Position numbers and translations under genes: made by a program
Part shown: positions 1 through 8,080 of the stretch, piece after piece
How positions within the stretch are numbered: position 1 is the first letter of the stretch
How the letters are laid out: the number at the start of each line of letters is the position of its first letter
Assembly: GCA_021372695.1 (NCBI GenBank)
Contig: JAJFTY010000115.1
Coordinates: 1-55,269, forward strand
Source of the DNA: Deltaproteobacteria bacterium
GTDB lineage: Bacteria; Desulfobacterota; Syntrophia; Syntrophales; UBA5619
Length of the DNA stretch: 55,269 nucleotides
Reading direction: 5' to 3'
Notes under the pieces: generated by a model
Told to the model about the DNA's origin: nothing
Seen by the model: only the letters and a program-made list of their open reading frames with translations
Database searches by the model: none

Positions 1-1
1 A

Positions 2-1012
2 CTGATGGACCGGGCGCAGAAATATGCCGAAAGGGAGCAGTGGGGGAATGCGCTCGTCTGGTACCAGAAACTGGAGGCGCTTTCGCCGAACCATCCGGAC
101 CTGTTCCAGAAGCTGCTGGAGACGCGGGATCTGATCAACAAGCGGATCAAGAAGTCGATCGCCGTCTTCGATTTCTCAAGCCCCGGCAACAACAAGGACG
201 CGGGAAAGATCGCCGCAAACAAGCTCATCGCCTACCTTCACAAGAACGCCAGCGGCGACCTCCGGATCATCGAGAGGGAGAACCTTCAGTCCATCCTCCG
301 GGAGATGCAACTCGGGCAGACGGGGATCGTGGACATCAAGGCTGCGCAGAGCGTGGGAAAGATGCGCGGCATCGACACCTTCATCATGGGCGATGTGCTC
401 CACTACAGTGCCAGAACCACCAATACCCCGAGTGTCAGCCAGGTGAAGGTCCTGGTCGACGAGGAGGACGTGCGCAATCCCGATTTTTCCGACTGGCTGA
501 TCATGAACCCGAAGCCGACCGCCGACGACCTGAAGTCGGCCCCGCCCCGGACGGTGAAGAAACGGAACTACCAGTTCATCTCGTACAAGCAGGGGTCGGC
601 CAAGATCAACGCCATGCTGGAGGTCTCCTACAAGCTGGTGGATACCTCCACCGGGGAGAATATCTTCACGAACACCGTTTCCGGAAAGCTCATCAAGGAG
701 GACAACTACCAGGACGGCGTGCCGGTGGCCAATATCATGCACGATCCGCTGGAGCTCCCCACGGAAGACGAGGTTCTCGACGATCTGACCAACGGCAAGG
801 TATCGGAGATGGGCCAGAGCGTGCTGAAGAACTATCAGAGCCTGGAGGTGGCCTACTTCAGCGAGGCCCAGCAGCTTCAAAAACGCCGGAGTCTCGAACA
901 GGCCGTGGAGAAATACATCGACGCGATCTATGACGAGAAATTGAAGGGGATCTCGACGCCGATTTCCCAGCAGTGTCTCGAATCGATCGAACAGCTGATC
1001 AGGAACATGTAA
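2..1012 (+). CDS. CsgG-like outer-membrane/periplasmic protein, 5' end outside window
   Basis: The reading frame is open to the left edge, so the ATG at 5 may be internal and the true start, probably with a signal peptide, lies upstream. The first 45 residues look like the end of a TPR-type helical repeat (QWGNALVWYQKLEALSPNHP). A CsgG-like domain follows: a beta strand IAVFDFSS, then an IIERENLQSILREMQLGQTG segment and a VGKMRGIDTFIMGDV segment, the typical CsgG/HfaB pattern. CsgG family members form secretion channels or envelope-assembly lipoproteins. The next gene carries a second CsgG-like domain, so the two may act together. Function beyond the family level is unknown. The family call is fairly sure; the role is not. 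Confidence 0.75.
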   Translation: MMDRAQKYAEREQWGNALVWYQKLEALSPNHPDLFQKLLETRDLINKRIKKSIAVFDFSSPGNNKDAGKIAANKLIAYLHKNASGDLRIIERENLQSILREMQLGQTGIVDIKAAQSVGKMRGIDTFIMGDVLHYSARTTNTPSVSQVKVLVDEEDVRNPDFSDWLIMNPKPTADDLKSAPPRTVKKRNYQFISYKQGSAKINAMLEVSYKLVDTSTGENIFTNTVSGKLIKEDNYQDGVPVANIMHDPLELPTEDEVLDDLTNGKVSEMGQSVLKNYQSLEVAYFSEAQQLQKRRSLEQAVEKYIDAIYDEKLKGISTPISQQCLESIEQLIRNM

Positions 1013-1071
1013 GCACGGAAGCGCGGAACTGTTTCGATCCCCGAGAGACGGGGATCCATCGGAGCGAGCCC

Positions 1072-3327
1072 ATGGCAAAGAGATTTCTCACGGCCGTCTT
1101 TTTCCTGCTGCTGACCTGTCCGCCCGCCGGCTGGACGGCGGCATCGCAAGTCCGGATCTCGGTATTCAATTTCGCGACCGTCAATATGGAAGCCTCGGGC
1201 CTGGGGGCGACCGTGACCAATATGCTGATCGGTCTTCTGGCCGAGGATGCCCGCCTTTCGATGCTCGACCGGAAGGAGCTGGAATCTTTTCTCAGCATGA
1301 ACGATCTGCAGCAGAACGACCAGATGGACAACGTGGTCAACATCGGCACCCGGCTCGGTCTCAGCGTGGTCGTCTTCGGCAGCGTGGAGAAGAGGGGATC
1401 GATGATCACGGTCCTGTGCAAGGCGATCCAGGTCGGGCAGAAGAAGCTGATGTTCAATACCCGCGCCGTCGCGGTCGGCGAGGCTGCGCTGGGCGGCGAG
1501 ATGAGGAAGCTGAGCCAGCAGATCCGGACAGCCGTTGCGGAACAGCTTGCAAAGGAAAAAAGCGCAGAAGGCGGGGCGTTCGGCGGGCCCGTAGGGCTCG
1601 CCAAGAGATCGGGGAACCGGAGCATCCACCTGCTCTGGGAGGCGCCCCCGGGCGGGGCGGTGGCGGGTTATGAGATTTTCCGTGCCGCCGCCGAAGGGGG
1701 GCCCTTTTCGATGCTTTCCCAGGTCTCCAGGACCGAGTACGTGGATGAAACCGTTGCCAAAGACACCCCCTATTATTACAAGGTCCGGGCCTACAACGAC
1801 CGTGGGATGCAGAGTGATTTTTCGCCGGTCATCAGCGCCAGGACGGCGGTGACGCCCAATCCTCCCGTCATCCTCAAGGCGGAAGGACATGTGAAGGGGA
1901 TCTCCCTCATCTGGTCTCCGGGACCGGGCGGCGGGGATCCCCTCAAACTCAAGGGATACAGGCTATACCGCGCAAAGTCGGAACAGGGCCCCTTCCGGGA
2001 GATCGCCAGCCTCCAGCCCGCCAATGGGGAGTCCCTGAACCCCTTCGACCGGACGACGAAGGTCACCTACCTGGACAAGGGTCTGGGAGACGGAGAAGAA
2101 CACCACTACCGTGTCACGGCCTTCAACGAAATGGAGCTGGAGAGCGAGTTCTCGCGCTCCGTCAAGGGGACGACGACGCCGGCCGTAGGGGCGGTCGATG
2201 CCGTGGGAGAGCTGATCCGCGAGGTGCGCCTCTCCTGGAAGCCCGTGGGGTCGCCCTTCATCCGCGGGTACAACGTCTACCGGGGTCCGGCCGATGGTGA
2301 AACTCTGGTCCGGATCAAGCGGGTGGACGCGCCGTCCGACCTCAACCGGAAGGTCGAGTTTGCCGACCGTGAGGGGCTTGCCGACCTGACCCGGTACAAG
2401 TACCGGATCACCGCCGTCGAAGAGGGGGAGACGGAAACCTCGCCCTCGCGGCCGGTCTATGCAGTCACCCGCGGAAAGCCGCCCATGCCGGAGGAGTTCC
2501 GGGCGGCCGGCGGGCGGGTGAAACAGGTCGATCTGGCCTGGAAGGCAGCGACCGCGGAAGAGGTGGAGGGATACAAGCTCTATACGGCCACGGAAAAAGA
2601 GACGGAGATGACCCTCCTGAAGACGATTCCGGGCCGCCAGACGGACCGCTACACGGATAATTCCCGTGGGTTGTACGACAAACTGGAAGACGGCGTGACC
2701 TACCGTTACAGGCTGACCACCTTCAACCGGGTGCAGGTCGAAAGCGAGCCTGCGCCTGAGGTCGCCGCCCGAACCAAACCGAGGCCGCAGAGGGTCTCGG
2801 GCCTCCGGGGGGAGGGGGCGAAACCCAAATCGGTTCCGCTCAGCTGGTCGCCGAATCCGGAAAAGGACATCGTGCAGTACCACCTCTTTCGGGCGGCGGA
2901 GGGCGGCGATTTCGAGCGCATCGCCACCCCCCGGGAGAACAGTCATCTCGACCAGGGCTTGAAGGACAACGCCCTCTACCGGTACCGGATTCAGGCTGAG
3001 GACAGGGACGGGCTTCTCAGCGAGGATTCCGAGATCGCGTCGGTCCGGACCAAGGGAAGACCCGCCAGGCCCGAAAGGGCAACGGGCGGTGTCGAGTCAG
3101 GGAAAGCCGTCCTCACCTGGAAAGCGGCGGCGGAGCCGGACATCGTGCAGTACATGGTTTACGAGAAGAAACTCTTCGGAGTCGAGAAGATCACGCCGGT
3201 CCGGGAAGCGCGTTTCAGCGAAGATGCGCCGCCCAGGGGGAAGAGCAAGACCTATGTGATCACGGCGGCGGACGGGAACGGTCTGGAAAGCGATCCCTGT
3301 CCGGAGGTAACGATAACATCTCCTTAG
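1072..3327 (+). CDS. Exported CsgG-like protein with six fibronectin type III repeats
   Basis: The ATG at 1072 is preferred because it has a GGAG site about 9 bases upstream and begins a clean signal peptide (MAKRFLTAVFFLLLTCPPAGWTAA); an in-frame start at 973 would bury that signal. Of 751 residues, about 25-165 form a CsgG-like domain (ISVFNFATVN, MLDRKELESFLSMNDLQQND, LGLSVVVFGSVEK). The rest consists of six fibronectin-III-like modules of about 90 residues, each with the W...GY.(I/L)(F/Y)R and Y.Y(R/K)(V/I).A signatures. Such modules usually mediate protein or polysaccharide binding at the cell surface. It follows the upstream CsgG-like gene by about 60 bases, consistent with one operon. 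This domain combination is not one I can tie to a characterised protein. Confidence 0.8.
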   Translation: MAKRFLTAVFFLLLTCPPAGWTAASQVRISVFNFATVNMEASGLGATVTNMLIGLLAEDARLSMLDRKELESFLSMNDLQQNDQMDNVVNIGTRLGLSVVVFGSVEKRGSMITVLCKAIQVGQKKLMFNTRAVAVGEAALGGEMRKLSQQIRTAVAEQLAKEKSAEGGAFGGPVGLAKRSGNRSIHLLWEAPPGGAVAGYEIFRAAAEGGPFSMLSQVSRTEYVDETVAKDTPYYYKVRAYNDRGMQSDFSPVISARTAVTPNPPVILKAEGHVKGISLIWSPGPGGGDPLKLKGYRLYRAKSEQGPFREIASLQPANGESLNPFDRTTKVTYLDKGLGDGEEHHYRVTAFNEMELESEFSRSVKGTTTPAVGAVDAVGELIREVRLSWKPVGSPFIRGYNVYRGPADGETLVRIKRVDAPSDLNRKVEFADREGLADLTRYKYRITAVEEGETETSPSRPVYAVTRGKPPMPEEFRAAGGRVKQVDLAWKAATAEEVEGYKLYTATEKETEMTLLKTIPGRQTDRYTDNSRGLYDKLEDGVTYRYRLTTFNRVQVESEPAPEVAARTKPRPQRVSGLRGEGAKPKSVPLSWSPNPEKDIVQYHLFRAAEGGDFERIATPRENSHLDQGLKDNALYRYRIQAEDRDGLLSEDSEIASVRTKGRPARPERATGGVESGKAVLTWKAAAEPDIVQYMVYEKKLFGVEKITPVREARFSEDAPPRGKSKTYVITAADGNGLESDPCPEVTITSP

Positions 3328-3396
3328 CATAGAGAGCCGTTCGCCGGCCGCTCGCGCCGGCCAACGCGGGCATGACCATTGGATCGGGGGAATGAG

Positions 3397-3765
3397 ATGA
3401 AGAGACGCGGCAACATGAAAGAGACGTCTTGCCGGCGGATCGTCGGGTTGATCCTGCTGGCTTTGGTGTGGGGGACCGGAGCGTCGGCTTTGGCCGCGGA
3501 TGCCGGGAAGGCAGCGGATTCGGGTAAAATTGTGGAAGTCGGGAAATTCGAGGTCGTGGCGGGAAGCGATGACAAGGCCTATCTGGTCGACAAGGTGACG
3601 GGGGCCGTGTGGGTGCTGACCTACCGGACCATGGCCACCGGACGGGAGCCGATCGCGATCCCCTACAAGTTCATCCTGCGGACACCGAAGAATCAGGGCG
3701 AGTTCCTGGCGGAAACGCCCAGCGGGGCCATATCCATGCCGCCGACTGGGGGCCAGCAGCCATAA
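3397..3765 (+). CDS. Small exported protein of unknown function
   Basis: This is a 122-residue protein. The ATG at 3397 is chosen because it sits about 7 bases after TCGGGGG; a TTG at 3379 in the same frame is less likely. The N-terminus has basic residues and a hydrophobic stretch ending in ASALAA, a good signal peptide. The mature part contains a beta-hairpin-like segment, DKAYLVDKVTGAVWVLTYR, resembling motifs in proteins that report a bound ligand or tag, but I cannot name a family. It lies between the fibronectin-repeat protein and the DUF799/beta-helix lipoprotein and is likely co-transcribed with them. A DUF4810 partner often accompanies CsgG and DUF799 genes in other bacteria; this protein does not clearly match it. 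Confidence 0.65.
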   Translation: MKRRGNMKETSCRRIVGLILLALVWGTGASALAADAGKAADSGKIVEVGKFEVVAGSDDKAYLVDKVTGAVWVLTYRTMATGREPIAIPYKFILRTPKNQGEFLAETPSGAISMPPTGGQQP

Positions 3766-3899
3766 AGGCAAAGGCCGCCTCTCACGGCGAAGGCCGGCCG
3801 GAGCGGGTCCTGCGCGCCCGGGCGGGAATTGAGAACAGTCGCGGGAAGGGATCGGAAACGTTCTCCCCTGCGGAGATCACGAATCTTCGGAGACAGATC

Positions 3900-6659
3900 A
3901 TGAAATCGTTATGGAGGAAAGAGACGGCTACGGCGCTCGCTCTTCTGCTGACGATTTGGGTCGGCGGCTGCGTGGTCGCCACGGAGCAGACAGTCATCGC
4001 ACCCCAGATTCTCTCGCCCTTCGAGGGGACCTACAAGGTCGATCCCTATATGGAGGAGCATCGGCCGCTGACGGTGGCAGTTCTCCCCTTCTTCGACCGC
4101 ACCGCGGACAAACAGGCGTTTGAGGCGGTGCGGCGCGGTTTCTACAACCACTTCAGTTCGCTGCCGTTCAAGGACATGGAGCTGTACCGGATCGACGACC
4201 TCCTGAAAAAGGCCGGCCTGACCGATCCCGAACAGATTCAGAAAACCGATCCCCGCAAACTCGGGGAGATCCTTGGGGTCGATGCCGTCGTCTTCGGAGA
4301 GATCTCCAATTTTGACAAGCTCTTCGCCATCGTCTACTCCCAGGTTTCCGTGGGGGCGGATCTGAAGATGTACGAGACCAAGACGGGCCGTTTCCTCTGG
4401 AGCGGGCAGGATGTCGTCCGGATCCACGAGGGGGGCTTCGCGACCACACCGATCGGCATCATCGCGGTCGTGATCGCGACCGCGGTGAACGTGCGGGATA
4501 TCCAACTCCTGCGCGCCTGCGACGACCTCTTCCGGGATATGGTCAAAACCATCCCGACGCCGCCGCTGGCCGCCGCGTTTCGCCCGCCCGCGATCAGCCT
4601 CCTGGTCCAGGATACGAAAAATCTGCCCAAAAAGGCCGGGGATGAGATCCGCGTGGTCATGCAGGGGACGCCCAAAATGCGCGCCGAGTTTGCGATCGGC
4701 GAGTTCAAGAAGCATCTCCCGATGCAGGAGCAGGAGGGCCAGCCCGGGGCTTACCTCGGGGTCTACCGGGTGGTGCCGGGGGACAACGTCGTGGGCGCGC
4801 TCATGACCGGACGTCTGACGGACGATGCGGGGAACGCGGCCGAGTGGGTCGATGCCCTGGGGACGGTCACCCTGGACACCACGCCTCCGGAAAGACCGCG
4901 AGCGCTCCGAACCGTCGGCCGCGACAGACTCGTCCTGCTGGACTGGGAGAAATCCCCGGCGCCCGATCTGGCGGGCTACCGCGTCTACCGCAGCCCGACG
5001 CCGCTCACCGGATATCAGGAGGTTACAAAGACCGAATTCAATCAGTACCGGGATTCGCTGACCGAAAACGGGGTGCGCTATTATTACCGGGTCTCGGCGG
5101 TGGACGGGGCCGGGAATGAAAGCGAAAAATCGGAGACCGTGCCCGGCATGGCGGTGGCCCCCGGACCGACGCCGGTCGGCGGGAACGTCGAGGCCGATGC
5201 GACCTGGTACGCAGGGGCGAGCCCCTATGTGATCGAAAGCGACGTCACCATCCGGGACAAGGCGATCCTGACCATCGAACCGGGAACCGAGATCCTCTCC
5301 CGCGGCGGAGCCTTGGTCGTCGAGGGGCAGCTCCGTGCCCAGGGGGACGGGGAGCATCTGATCCTCTTCGCATCGGCCGAGGGGGTGGATCGGTGGGCGG
5401 GGGTCCGTTTTGTCAATGTCAAGGAGAAGGAGAATCTTCTCAAATTCGTCCGTATCCGGAAGGCGAAAACCGCGATCTCTTGTGAGGCATCCTCCCCCCG
5501 GGTGGAGGCCTGCGAGCTGACGGAGAACGATACGGCCCTTTCCGTCCAGGGGGCCTTCTCCGCACCGGCCGTGACAGGCAACACGATTCACAGGAATACG
5601 GAAGCGGCGGTGCTGATCTCCGACGGGGCGAAGCCGACCCTCTCCGGCAACCGGATCCAGGACAACGACCGGGAGGGGATCGTCGTGCGGTCCGCCGCCC
5701 CGACGATCTGCCGCAACACGGTGACGAAGAACCGGGGCGGGGGGATCGGCGTCCTGGGGGCTCAGGGTGCCGTGGCCGAGAACAACCTCACCGACAACGG
5801 GGCGTTCGACCTTGCCGGCGAGATGACGGGAGAGTCGGTCGCGGCACTGGACAACTGGTGGGGAACTGCCGACGGCCTGGGGGTCCTCGCTCGTGTCCGC
5901 GGCCGGGTCGATATCCGGACGATTCTCAGCGCTCCCTATCCCGAGGGGAAGCCCGTGGAGCTGCCGATCCTTGGGGCTAAACTCTCGGGTCCGCTGAAGG
6001 CCGATGGTTTCCTGATCCTCTCCCGCAGCCCCTATCGGGTGACAGGCGACGTGACGGTCACGGGGGGCGCCGTCATCCACGTCGAGCCCGGCGTGGTCGT
6101 TCAGTACGACCGGAACACGTCGATCGTCGTCGAAGAGGGCGGCGTCGTCGCCCGGGGTACGGCCGAACTCCCGATCGTCTTCACCGCCTCCGGGGCCGCA
6201 CCGGCGCCGGGGTCGTACAGCAGCGCCTTCCGCTTCACGAAGCGGACGCAGGCGAACAGCGTCTTCAGTTACTGCGTCGTACGGTACGCCACGACGGCCT
6301 TCGACATCTACTACGGTACACCGGAGATCTCCTCCTGCCATATCGCCAAAAACGCCCAGAGCGGCGTCTACTGCCGGAACGACGCAGCGCCCCAGATCTC
6401 CTACTGCACGTTCGAGGGGAACCTGGGGGAAGGGGGCATCAAGAGCGTGGGTATGTCCAATCCATCCATTCACAACAGCAATTTCATCGGGAATGCGGTT
6501 TCGGTCCAGGGATTTTCCTCGATATACGTCGATGCCCGGAACAACTGGTGGGGTTCCGATCCGCCGGATATCCGACTGATCTGGGGGGATCAGGACAAAG
6601 GCATCAACATCAGGCCCTGGCTCCCGGCTCCGGAGCGGAAGGCCTTTGCGAATCCATGA
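3900..6659 (+). CDS. DUF799-type lipoprotein with fibronectin III and duplicated right-handed beta-helix
   Basis: The product has 919 residues. The start at 3900 gives a lipoprotein signal ending in WVGGC (Cys24), and longer in-frame starts lack it. Residues about 45-225 match the GNA1162/DUF799 lipoprotein family (LTVAVLPFFDRTADKQAFEA, RRGFYNHFSSLPFKDMELY, LGVDAVVFGEI). Residues about 325-415 form one fibronectin-III module. From about residue 423 the protein becomes a parallel beta-helix of NosD/pectate-lyase type in two halves. Each half opens with a VTI/VTV...IEPG/VEPG strand pair and closes with an (N/D)NWWG motif, near residues 651 and 881, so it looks like an internal duplication. DUF799 proteins commonly sit beside CsgG homologues. 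Its likely place is the outer membrane, facing either periplasm or surface. Confidence 0.82.
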   Translation: MKSLWRKETATALALLLTIWVGGCVVATEQTVIAPQILSPFEGTYKVDPYMEEHRPLTVAVLPFFDRTADKQAFEAVRRGFYNHFSSLPFKDMELYRIDDLLKKAGLTDPEQIQKTDPRKLGEILGVDAVVFGEISNFDKLFAIVYSQVSVGADLKMYETKTGRFLWSGQDVVRIHEGGFATTPIGIIAVVIATAVNVRDIQLLRACDDLFRDMVKTIPTPPLAAAFRPPAISLLVQDTKNLPKKAGDEIRVVMQGTPKMRAEFAIGEFKKHLPMQEQEGQPGAYLGVYRVVPGDNVVGALMTGRLTDDAGNAAEWVDALGTVTLDTTPPERPRALRTVGRDRLVLLDWEKSPAPDLAGYRVYRSPTPLTGYQEVTKTEFNQYRDSLTENGVRYYYRVSAVDGAGNESEKSETVPGMAVAPGPTPVGGNVEADATWYAGASPYVIESDVTIRDKAILTIEPGTEILSRGGALVVEGQLRAQGDGEHLILFASAEGVDRWAGVRFVNVKEKENLLKFVRIRKAKTAISCEASSPRVEACELTENDTALSVQGAFSAPAVTGNTIHRNTEAAVLISDGAKPTLSGNRIQDNDREGIVVRSAAPTICRNTVTKNRGGGIGVLGAQGAVAENNLTDNGAFDLAGEMTGESVAALDNWWGTADGLGVLARVRGRVDIRTILSAPYPEGKPVELPILGAKLSGPLKADGFLILSRSPYRVTGDVTVTGGAVIHVEPGVVVQYDRNTSIVVEEGGVVARGTAELPIVFTASGAAPAPGSYSSAFRFTKRTQANSVFSYCVVRYATTAFDIYYGTPEISSCHIAKNAQSGVYCRNDAAPQISYCTFEGNLGEGGIKSVGMSNPSIHNSNFIGNAVSVQGFSSIYVDARNNWWGSDPPDIRLIWGDQDKGINIRPWLPAPERKAFANP

Positions 6660-6724
6660 TCCGGTGTTGCGATTCGGAAGTGACAGCAGCGAGGGGGATG
6701 ACAGATAACGGCAAGGAGGAACGT

Positions 6725-7597
6725 ATGAAATCAATGTTTTGGGCGGCTGTGGCGATCACCGCGGCCATGATCCTGTGTCTCTCGGGGACGGCGGCCGGCC
6801 AGGATAAGGGCGGCGCGTCCGATTCGAACCCGGTCGTCGAACAGCTCGGCAGCCGGGGGGTGGTCAACTGGACGGGCGGCTATGTCGAGGCCGTCGGGAT
6901 CGGCGCCCCTCCGCAACGCTACGTCGGAACGCCGCAGGCACGGCCCAATGCCCTTCGGGCAGGCCAGATCGACGCCTATCGGAACCTGATCGAGGTGATC
7001 AACGGCGTGCGGGTCGATTCCACGACGACGATCCGCGATTTCACGGTGGAGAGCGACATCATCAACACCCAGGTCCAGGGGATCGTCAAGGGGGCGAAGA
7101 CGATCAAACAGGAGTATCTCTCCGACGGCACCGTCGAGGTTACCGTGCGCATGCCGCTTTCCGGGAGTTTCTCCGCGGTGATCGTCCCCAAGATTCTGGA
7201 AAAGAGGCAGGTGATGATCCCGCCCTCGACGCCGCCACCCCCTGCGGCGGCTTCCGAGGTGTTCACGGGTCTGGTCGTGGATGCGCGCGGGATCCAGGCG
7301 CGGCCGGCCATGTCCCCGCGGGTCATCGATGAAAAGGGGCAGGAGGTCTACGGATCGATGAACGTCGACCGGGAGTTCGCCGTTCAGCAGGGAATGAGCG
7401 GCTATGCACGTGACCTGACGGCGGCCCAGAGCAACCCGCGGGTGACGAACAACCCTGTCAGCGTGAAAGGGCTCCGGACCGAAGGGGCGGGGCGATCCGA
7501 TATCGTGATCGCGGATGCCGATGCCGAAAAGATCCGCGCCGCGGGCGACACGGGCGGTTTCCTGAAGAAGTGCCGGGTGATGATCGTCCTCGACTAG
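6725..7597 (+). CDS. LPP20-family-like exported protein
   Basis: This 290-residue protein starts at the ATG at 6725, about 7 bases after AAGGAGG, with a signal peptide ending near GTAAG. Its central part (ARPNALRAGQIDAYRNLIEV through GIVKGAKTIKQEYLSDG and VEVTVRMPLSG) matches the LPP20-like fold seen in Helicobacter LPP20 and in Vibrio flagellar FlgP/FlgT-type proteins. There is no lipobox cysteine in the leader, so it is probably soluble in the periplasm or held by partners. A proline-rich linker near residues 160-170 separates it from a C-terminal domain containing VVDARGIQARPAMSPRVIDE, which recurs in LPP20-related proteins. It is the last gene of the CsgG/DUF799 envelope cluster and is followed by a strong terminator. 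Confidence 0.75.
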   Translation: MKSMFWAAVAITAAMILCLSGTAAGQDKGGASDSNPVVEQLGSRGVVNWTGGYVEAVGIGAPPQRYVGTPQARPNALRAGQIDAYRNLIEVINGVRVDSTTTIRDFTVESDIINTQVQGIVKGAKTIKQEYLSDGTVEVTVRMPLSGSFSAVIVPKILEKRQVMIPPSTPPPPAAASEVFTGLVVDARGIQARPAMSPRVIDEKGQEVYGSMNVDREFAVQQGMSGYARDLTAAQSNPRVTNNPVSVKGLRTEGAGRSDIVIADADAEKIRAAGDTGGFLKKCRVMIVLD

Positions 7598-7646
7598 CCA
7601 TTCGGGGACCGTGCAACGACGGGAAACCGTCGCAGCTTGCGCACGC

Positions 7647-7690
7647 GACCGCAGCGGCCGGCCACAGCAGAGCCGCTGCGGTCTTCTTAT
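7647..7690 (+). terminator. Intrinsic terminator of the envelope cluster
   Basis: A perfect 12-bp inverted repeat, GACCGCAGCGGC (7647-7658) with GCCGCTGCGGTC (7672-7683), has a 13-base loop and is followed by TTCTTAT. It lies about 50 bases after the LPP20-like gene. Confidence 0.8.
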
Positions 7691-7706
7691 ATGGAGTTCT
7701 GCAAAG

Positions 7707-7892
7707 CGTGATCCCTCTGCGCGCTGGATCTTTTTCGACCCTGTCCGTCCCTTCGGCAAGCTCAGGACAAGCTAGGCTCAGGACAGGCTATGGCGCCTTT
7801 CTGTCATGGTGAGCCTGTCGAACCACGCGCTTCGCGCTCAGACAGTCGTCTTTGCGGGCGCTCCGCTGCGGGGGCAGGGTACCCCGAGAAGT
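7707..7892 (+). repeat. Interspersed intergenic repeat, copy 1
   Basis: About 185 bases closely match 15104-15291. Shared blocks include TGCGC-CGGATCTTTTT-GACCCTG, CTTCGGCAAG(C/T)TCAGG, TGTCATGGTGAGC(C/T)TGTCGAACCAC, CGCTTCGCGCTC and CAGTCGTCTTTGCGG. Both copies lie between a gene end and the next gene start, in the same orientation. It has no convincing reading frame. It could be a non-autonomous mobile element or a transcribed structural repeat. Confidence 0.7.
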
Positions 7893-7894
7893 TT

Positions 7895-7976
7895 GAATCC
7901 CCGGCCCCGGGCCGGGGATTCCCGGCAAGGAAGATTCCGCTTATCTGCGCCCCTGATCCCCGCCAAGGGCGGGGAT
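7895..7976. repeat. Two REP-like palindromes
   Basis: The first palindrome has 12-bp arms, GAATCCCCGGCC and GGCCGGGGATTC, with a CCG loop (7895-7921). The second has 9-bp arms, ATCCCCGCC and GGCGGGGAT, with an AAG loop (7956-7976). They resemble each other (ATCCCCG.C...G.CGGGGAT) and sit inside what would otherwise be the right-hand flank of intergenic repeat copy 1. The remainder of 7977-8060 shows no gene. Confidence 0.6.
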
Positions 7977-8080
7977 TGCGGGATGCGCCCCCGGTCCAAT
8001 GCGCGCTTCCGGGATCAGGATTACAGTTCGAAAAGGTTACACTTTGAAGTCTGACAGCGTGTTTAAAATGGAGGAGGGAG

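Noticed and set aside
3909..6734. Very long open frame on the minus strand opposite the DUF799/beta-helix gene
   Set aside because: It is a shadow of GC-rich codon use: low-complexity Arg/Asp/Gly/His-rich translation, no domain, no ribosome-binding site.
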